From the NCBI GenBank assembly GCA_946482655.1, contig CAMLSA010000044.1, forward strand, positions 1 through 25,395: a DNA stretch of 25,395 bases. Reading direction: 5' to 3'. Shown here in pieces: positions 22,007 through 25,395 of the stretch (position 1 is its first letter; the number at the start of each line of letters is the position of its first letter). A program made the position numbers and the translations under genes. Source of the DNA: an uncultured Sphingomonas sp. GTDB taxonomy: Bacteria; Pseudomonadota; Alphaproteobacteria; Sphingomonadales; Sphingomonadaceae. The notes beneath the pieces were generated by a model. It saw only the letters and a list, made by a program, of their open reading frames with translations, was not told where the DNA came from and searched no databases.

Positions 22007-23332
22007 TCAGACCACCGGAACGGAGTCGAAGCGAATCGGTTCGCCGATTGCCGCGTTTGCGAGGCGATTCTCCCACATCACGCGATGCCCCCGGACGATC
22101 GTGCCGAGCGGGCGGCCGGTCAGGCGTATTCCGGTAAAGGGCGACCAGCCGCAACGCGAGGCGAGCCAGCTTTCCTCGACCGTCCAGCGGGCCTTCAGAT
22201 CGACGATCGAGAAGTCGGCGTCATAGCCAAGGGCGATGCGGCCCTTGTTCCGCAGTCCGAAGACGCGTTGCGGACCCGCGGAGGTCAGCTCGATCAGATG
22301 CTGGAGCGTCAGCCGGCCCTCGGCGACATGGTTGAGCATCAGCGGCAGCAGGGTCTGGACGCCCGGCATGCCGCTAGGGCTGGCCGGATAAGCCCTCGCC
22401 TTCTCTTCCCTGGTGTGCGGCGCATGATCCGAGCCGAGCACGTCGGGGACGCCCTGGCGCAGATAGTCCCACAGCCCGTCGCGATGCGCGCCCGAGCGGA
22501 TCGGCGGGTTCATCTGGGCATAGGTGCCGAGCCGCGGATAGGCCTCCTCGCCCGCCAGCGTCAGGTGCTGCGGGGTGACCTCGCAAGTGGCGATATCCTT
22601 GTTCTGCGCGATCAGCGCGAGCTCGGCCGGCGTGGTGATGTGGAGGATGTGGATCCTGCGTCCGGTCTCGCGCGCGATCCTCAGGATGCGGCGCGTCGCG
22701 AGCAACGCGCTCTCGTCGTCGCGCCAGACCGGATGGCTCGACGCGTCGCCCTCGATCCGTTCGCCCTGACGCGCGATCATCCGCGCCTCGTCCTCGGCAT
22801 GGATAGCGACCCGGCGTGTGCCCGACCGCAGCACGCGAGCGAGATGTTCGTCTTCGGCGACGAGCAGGTCGCCGGTCGACGAGCCCATGAAGATCTTGAC
22901 CCCGGCGGTGCCGGGAAGCTGTTCGAGCTCGCCGAGCCGATCGGCGTTGGCGGCGGTCGCGCCGACATAGAAGGCATGGTCGCACCACATCCGGCCCTTC
23001 GCGCGGGCGAGCTTGTCGGCGACCGCCTCGGCCGAATCGGTGTTGGGCTTGGTGTTTGGCATTTCGAACACCGCGGTGACCCCGCCGAGCACCGCCGCGC
23101 GGCTGCCCGATTCGAGATCCTCCTTGGCCTCGAGTCCGGGCTCGCGGAAATGGACTTGGCTGTCGATCACGCCGGGCAGCACATGGAGCCCGGTGCAGTC
23201 GATCGTCTCGCCGGCATCTCCCGCCACACCGATCGCCGTGATCCTGCCGCCGCTGACGCCGACGCTGGTCCGCACCGGACCGCCCACCGTCCACACGGTG
23301 CCGTTCTTCAGGATCAGGTCATAGCTGGGCAT
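22007..23332 (-). CDS. pyrC: Dihydroorotase family protein (class I type)
   Basis: A 441-residue amidohydrolase that by family would cyclise carbamoyl-aspartate to dihydroorotate in pyrimidine synthesis. The TIM-barrel motifs are IDSQVHFREPG (residues 57-66), VFEMPNTKPNT, GVKIFMGSSTG with Lys146 as the likely carboxylated metal bridge, the metal-binding His178 in AIHAEDE, LHITTPAELAL, QMNPPIR and GSDHAPHT. The first histidine of the usual H-x-H metal pair is Gln59. I recall this Gln in many alphaproteobacterial homologues, so it seems a subgroup feature and not damage. The pyrC symbol is by family; a related hydantoinase-like activity is possible. ATG has AAGGA 7 bases upstream. It is divergent from the ygfZ-like gene over 40 bases. 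Confidence 0.9.
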   Translation of the reverse strand: MPSYDLILKNGTVWTVGGPVRTSVGVSGGRITAIGVAGDAGETIDCTGLHVLPGVIDSQVHFREPGLEAKEDLESGSRAAVLGGVTAVFEMPNTKPNTDSAEAVADKLARAKGRMWCDHAFYVGATAANADRLGELEQLPGTAGVKIFMGSSTGDLLVAEDEHLARVLRSGTRRVAIHAEDEARMIARQGERIEGDASSHPVWRDDESALLATRRILRIARETGRRIHILHITTPAELALIAQNKDIATCEVTPQHLTLAGEEAYPRLGTYAQMNPPIRSGAHRDGLWDYLRQGVPDVLGSDHAPHTREEKARAYPASPSGMPGVQTLLPLMLNHVAEGRLTLQHLIELTSAGPQRVFGLRNKGRIALGYDADFSIVDLKARWTVEESWLASRCGWSPFTGIRLTGRPLGTIVRGHRVMWENRLANAAIGEPIRFDSVPVV

Positions 23333-23372
23333 GGTGCTTTCCTTTTGGTCGTGCGCTTCCTACCTTCGTGCC

Positions 23373-24053
23373 ATGTCGGATACCACCCTCATCGACCGCG
23401 CGCTGATCCGTCTTTCCGGCGAGGGCGCGCGCGATTTCCTCCAGGGGCTCGTCACCAACGATGTCGGCGGCGAGCTGCCGGTCTGGGCTGGCTTGCTGAC
23501 CCCCCAAGGCAAGGCGCTGTTCGATTTCATCATATGGTCCGATCCTGGCGGTGCCGGGGACGATCTGCTGATCGATTGCGAGGAAGCCCAGGCCGATGCG
23601 CTGGCGCGCCGGCTATCGCTCTACCGGCTGCGCAGGCCGATCAAGATCGAGCGAGATCCCGCCCTTGCGGTGCACTGGTCGCGCGAAGGGGGGCAGGGCG
23701 TGCCCGATCCGCGCCTGCCGGCGCTCGGCCGCCGCTGGCTCGCCCCACCGGACGGCGCCGCGTCCGACTGGCGCGCGCATCGGCTGTCGCTCGGCGTGCC
23801 CGAGGGGGTCGAGGAATTGGGTTCGGACAAGAATCTCTGGCTCGAATGCAATGCCGATCTGCTCAACGGGGTGAGCTTCACCAAGGGCTGCTATGTCGGC
23901 CAGGAGAACACCGCGCGGATGAACTGGCGCAACAAGGTCAACCGGCGGCTGGTGGTGTTGCCCGACGGCACGGTGGAGCGCCGCCCGGTCGACAGGCTCG
24001 GCGACGCCCTGGTGCCGGCCTGGATGTGCGAGGGTCTGGCGGCGGAGGGGTGA
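23373..24053 (+). CDS. ygfZ: YgfZ/GcvT-like folate-binding protein
   Basis: A 226-residue protein of the YgfZ/COG0354 (Iba57/CAF17) family, which uses tetrahydrofolate to support repair or assembly of Fe-S enzymes such as MiaB-type radical SAM proteins. The key signature K-G-C-Y-x-G-Q-E is present as FTKGCYVGQENTARM with Cys173. The N-terminal LSGEGARDFLQGLVTNDV and the LLTPQGKALFDFII strand also match. It is somewhat shorter than E. coli YgfZ (326), mostly in the C-terminal domain, as is usual for alphaproteobacterial members. ATG at 23373 is used since the family begins there. It converges with the SDR gene 9 bp away. Confidence 0.93.
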   Translation: MSDTTLIDRALIRLSGEGARDFLQGLVTNDVGGELPVWAGLLTPQGKALFDFIIWSDPGGAGDDLLIDCEEAQADALARRLSLYRLRRPIKIERDPALAVHWSREGGQGVPDPRLPALGRRWLAPPDGAASDWRAHRLSLGVPEGVEELGSDKNLWLECNADLLNGVSFTKGCYVGQENTARMNWRNKVNRRLVVLPDGTVERRPVDRLGDALVPAWMCEGLAAEG

Positions 24054-24062
24054 CGATCAAGG

Positions 24063-24842
24063 TCACTTCGGGCTCGCCGCCGAACCGGCGAGCAGGCCGC
24101 CGTCGATGTTGAACTCGCTCCCCGTCACATAGGCGGACTCATCCGAGGCGAGATAGACCGCCATCGCCGCGACCTCCTCGACCGTGCCCGCGCGCTTGAG
24201 CGGGGTTTCGGCGATCAGCGCGGCGAGGCGTTCGTCGTGGTCGGGCCCGTCGCCGAGCAGCCTGTCCCACATCGGGGTCAGCACCACGGCCGGATGGACC
24301 GAGTTGCAGCGGATCGTCAGTCCCTGCTGGGCGCAATAGAGCGCGACGGTCTTGCTGTGGTTGCGCACCGCCGCCTTGGACGAGGCATAGGCCGCGGCGC
24401 CGGGTATCCCGACCAGCCCCGAACGTGACGACATGTTGATGATCGAGCCGCTGCCTTTCGCCCGCATCGCGCGGATCGCATATTTGCAGCCGAGGAAGGT
24501 GCCGTCGAGGTTGACCGCGTGAACCGCGCGCCAGTCCTCGAACCGGGCGTTTTCGGGATCATGCGCGACCCGGCCGTCCTGAAAGCCAGTAATGCCCGCA
24601 TTGTTGACCAGGACGTCAAGGCCGCCGACCTCATCGATCACCTCCGCCCAGCGCGCCTCGTCGCGGACGTCGAGCACGAGGAAGCGCGCGCCGATCGTCG
24701 CGGCGCTGGTGCGGCCGCGCGCTTCGTCGATGTCGGTCGACCAGACGGTCGCTCCCTCGGAGACGAAGGCGCGAGCGATCGCCTCGCCGATACCCTGCGC
24801 GGCGCCGGTGACCAGCGCGGTTTTGTTGTTCAGCCTGCCCAC
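24063..24842 (-). CDS. SDR family oxidoreductase
   Basis: A 259-residue classical short-chain dehydrogenase. The cofactor motif TGAAQGIG is at residues 12-19, with STDID after the second strand (an Asp here usually means NAD(H) preference), [13 protein letters not shown], the catalytic Ser in [11 protein letters not shown], the AYASSKAA stretch with Tyr and Lys, and the C-terminal [12 protein letters not shown] typical of 3-oxoacyl-ACP reductase/sugar or steroid dehydrogenase relatives. Substrate is unknown. The start is GTG at 24840-24842 with AGGGG five bases upstream. An inverted repeat at 24858-24883 lies directly upstream. Confidence 0.94.
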   Translation of the reverse strand: MGRLNNKTALVTGAAQGIGEAIARAFVSEGATVWSTDIDEARGRTSAATIGARFLVLDVRDEARWAEVIDEVGGLDVLVNNAGITGFQDGRVAHDPENARFEDWRAVHAVNLDGTFLGCKYAIRAMRAKGSGSIINMSSRSGLVGIPGAAAYASSKAAVRNHSKTVALYCAQQGLTIRCNSVHPAVVLTPMWDRLLGDGPDHDERLAALIAETPLKRAGTVEEVAAMAVYLASDESAYVTGSEFNIDGGLLAGSAASPK

Positions 24843-24857
24843 GATGCCCCTGTCACG

Positions 24858-24883
24858 TCATTCCAGCCCGCATGACGGAATGA
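24858..24883. repeat. Inverted repeat upstream of the SDR gene
   Basis: TCATTCC (24858-24864) and GGAATGA (24877-24883) are perfect inverted copies with a 12-base spacer. They lie 16 bases upstream of the SDR start, so they may be an operator. They also resemble the common 'GTCATTCCCGC' type dispersed palindromes of proteobacteria. Confidence 0.5.
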
Positions 24884-24927
24884 GAAGGGCGCCACCTTGG
24901 TTCAACCCGGGTCTTCTACGGCATATC

Positions 24928-25008
24928 ATTTCGGGGACACTATACTAAATTGGCGCGGCCTGAGACGGTGGCGGAGCCTGCGGACAATTAGTATAGTGTC
25001 CCCGAAAT
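24928..25008. repeat. REP/RAYT-like palindromic element with 21-bp arms
   Basis: The 21 bases at 24928-24948 (containing CGGGGACACTATAC) recur as a perfect reverse complement at 24988-25008, flanking 39 bases of GC-rich sequence. Similarity continues a few bases inward (AATT with one bulged base). The arm is AT-rich at its inner end, unlike the surroundings. The GGGGACA(C/G)-TATACTxA wording is what I recall from repeats linked to REP-associated tyrosine transposases; no transposase gene is present here. It lies between the aconitase stop and the SDR gene and could also act as a transcription barrier. Confidence 0.75.
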
Positions 25009-25020
25009 AGAGTGGTCCCC

Positions 25021-25395
25021 TTATGCGGCCAGCTTGCGCAGCACGTAGTGGAGGATGCCGCCGTTGAGGAAATATTCGAGCTCGTTGACGGTGTCGATCC
25101 GGCAGCGGGTCTCGAAGGTTTCGATCGAGCCGTCGGCGCGAGTGAGCTTGACCTGGACCGCCTGGCGCGGGCGCAGGCCCGCGACATTCTCGATCGTGAA
25201 GGTCTCGGTGCCGTCGAGCCTGAGGGTGTTGCGATCGACCCCGTCGGCGAACTGCAGCGGCAGCACGCCCATCCCGACCAGGTTCGAGCGGTGGATGCGC
25301 TCGAAGCTCTCGGTGATGACCGCGCGGACGCCGAGCAGGCTGGTGCCCTTCGCCGCCCAGTCGCGCGACGAGCCGGTGCCATATTCCTTGCCGGC
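25021..25395 (-). CDS. acnA: Aconitate hydratase, C-terminal part (5' end outside window)
   Basis: The last 124 residues of an AcnA-type aconitase, the TCA cycle enzyme that isomerises citrate to isocitrate with a [4Fe-4S] cluster. The frame is open to the window edge and starts with [17 protein letters not shown], the swivel-domain active-site motif containing the substrate-binding S-S-R, followed by the conserved [20 protein letters not shown]. It ends with [17 protein letters not shown], the classic AcnA C-terminus, then TAA at 25021-25023. The fragment is intact; the N-terminal about 770 residues lie beyond the window. Confidence 0.98.
   Translation of the reverse strand, partial: AGKEYGTGSSRDWAAKGTSLLGVRAVITESFERIHRSNLVGMGVLPLQFADGVDRNTLRLDGTETFTIENVAGLRPRQAVQVKLTRADGSIETFETRCRIDTVNELEYFLNGGILHYVLRKLAA

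Noticed and set aside
21956..24112. 718-codon plus-strand open frame
   Set aside because: Antisense to the dihydroorotase gene and out of frame with ygfZ; both of these have clear family motifs.

Overview
The window is a piece of a high-GC alphaproteobacterial chromosome, most likely from the Sphingomonadales (Sphingomonas or Rhizorhabdus type). Evidence is the very GC-rich third codon positions, a DivK-type response regulator beside a DUF3572 gene, a short-form HisG, the order hisG-hisD-nusB-thiL, a K+-insensitive type proton pyrophosphatase and the alphaproteobacterial form of dihydroorotase. This assignment rests on recognition of protein families, not on a database search. Genes are dense, both strands are used, and convergent pairs are often only 4-20 bp apart. 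No tRNA, rRNA, CRISPR array, prophage or complete insertion sequence was seen.

Left part (1-5011): the 3' end of panC (pantothenate synthesis), a small Sel1-like gene, then a leftward operon DUF3572 - HAD hydrolase - RidA - GDPD-like protein - FemAB/GNAT-like protein, with overlapping or close-packed genes. The GDPD-like protein has lost its main catalytic residues. Divergent from this operon is divK. rpmG (ribosomal protein L33) follows on the minus strand, with an intrinsic-terminator-like hairpin between its predicted promoter and its start codon.

Middle (5012-11551): a GDT1/TMEM165 family cation transporter gene, then hisG-hisD-nusB-thiL packed as one rightward run (histidine synthesis, transcription antitermination, thiamine diphosphate synthesis). 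hppA follows, ending in a strong terminator, and then a small convergent three-helix membrane protein gene.

Accessory-looking stretch (11552-12503): an AAC(3)-I-like acetyltransferase gene apparently broken by an internal deletion. Next to it is a compact minus-strand unit with a candidate promoter, a good ribosome binding site, a 27-residue hydrophobic peptide and a strong 3' hairpin. This peptide unit is the best candidate for something undescribed.

Right part (12504-25395): a threonine aldolase gene, a Rossmann-fold epimerase gene, pepN, and a leftward four-gene Mla-type lipid transport operon (STAS-permease fusion, ATPase, MCE protein, lipoprotein). Then come a HAD-IB phosphatase gene with a perfect -10 box almost on its start codon, a secreted CHAP-domain protein gene with a CRP-like palindrome upstream, a dihydroorotase-family gene divergent from a YgfZ-like folate protein gene, an SDR oxidoreductase gene and the 3' end of an aconitase gene. 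A 21-bp perfect inverted repeat resembling RAYT-associated REP elements lies between the last two.
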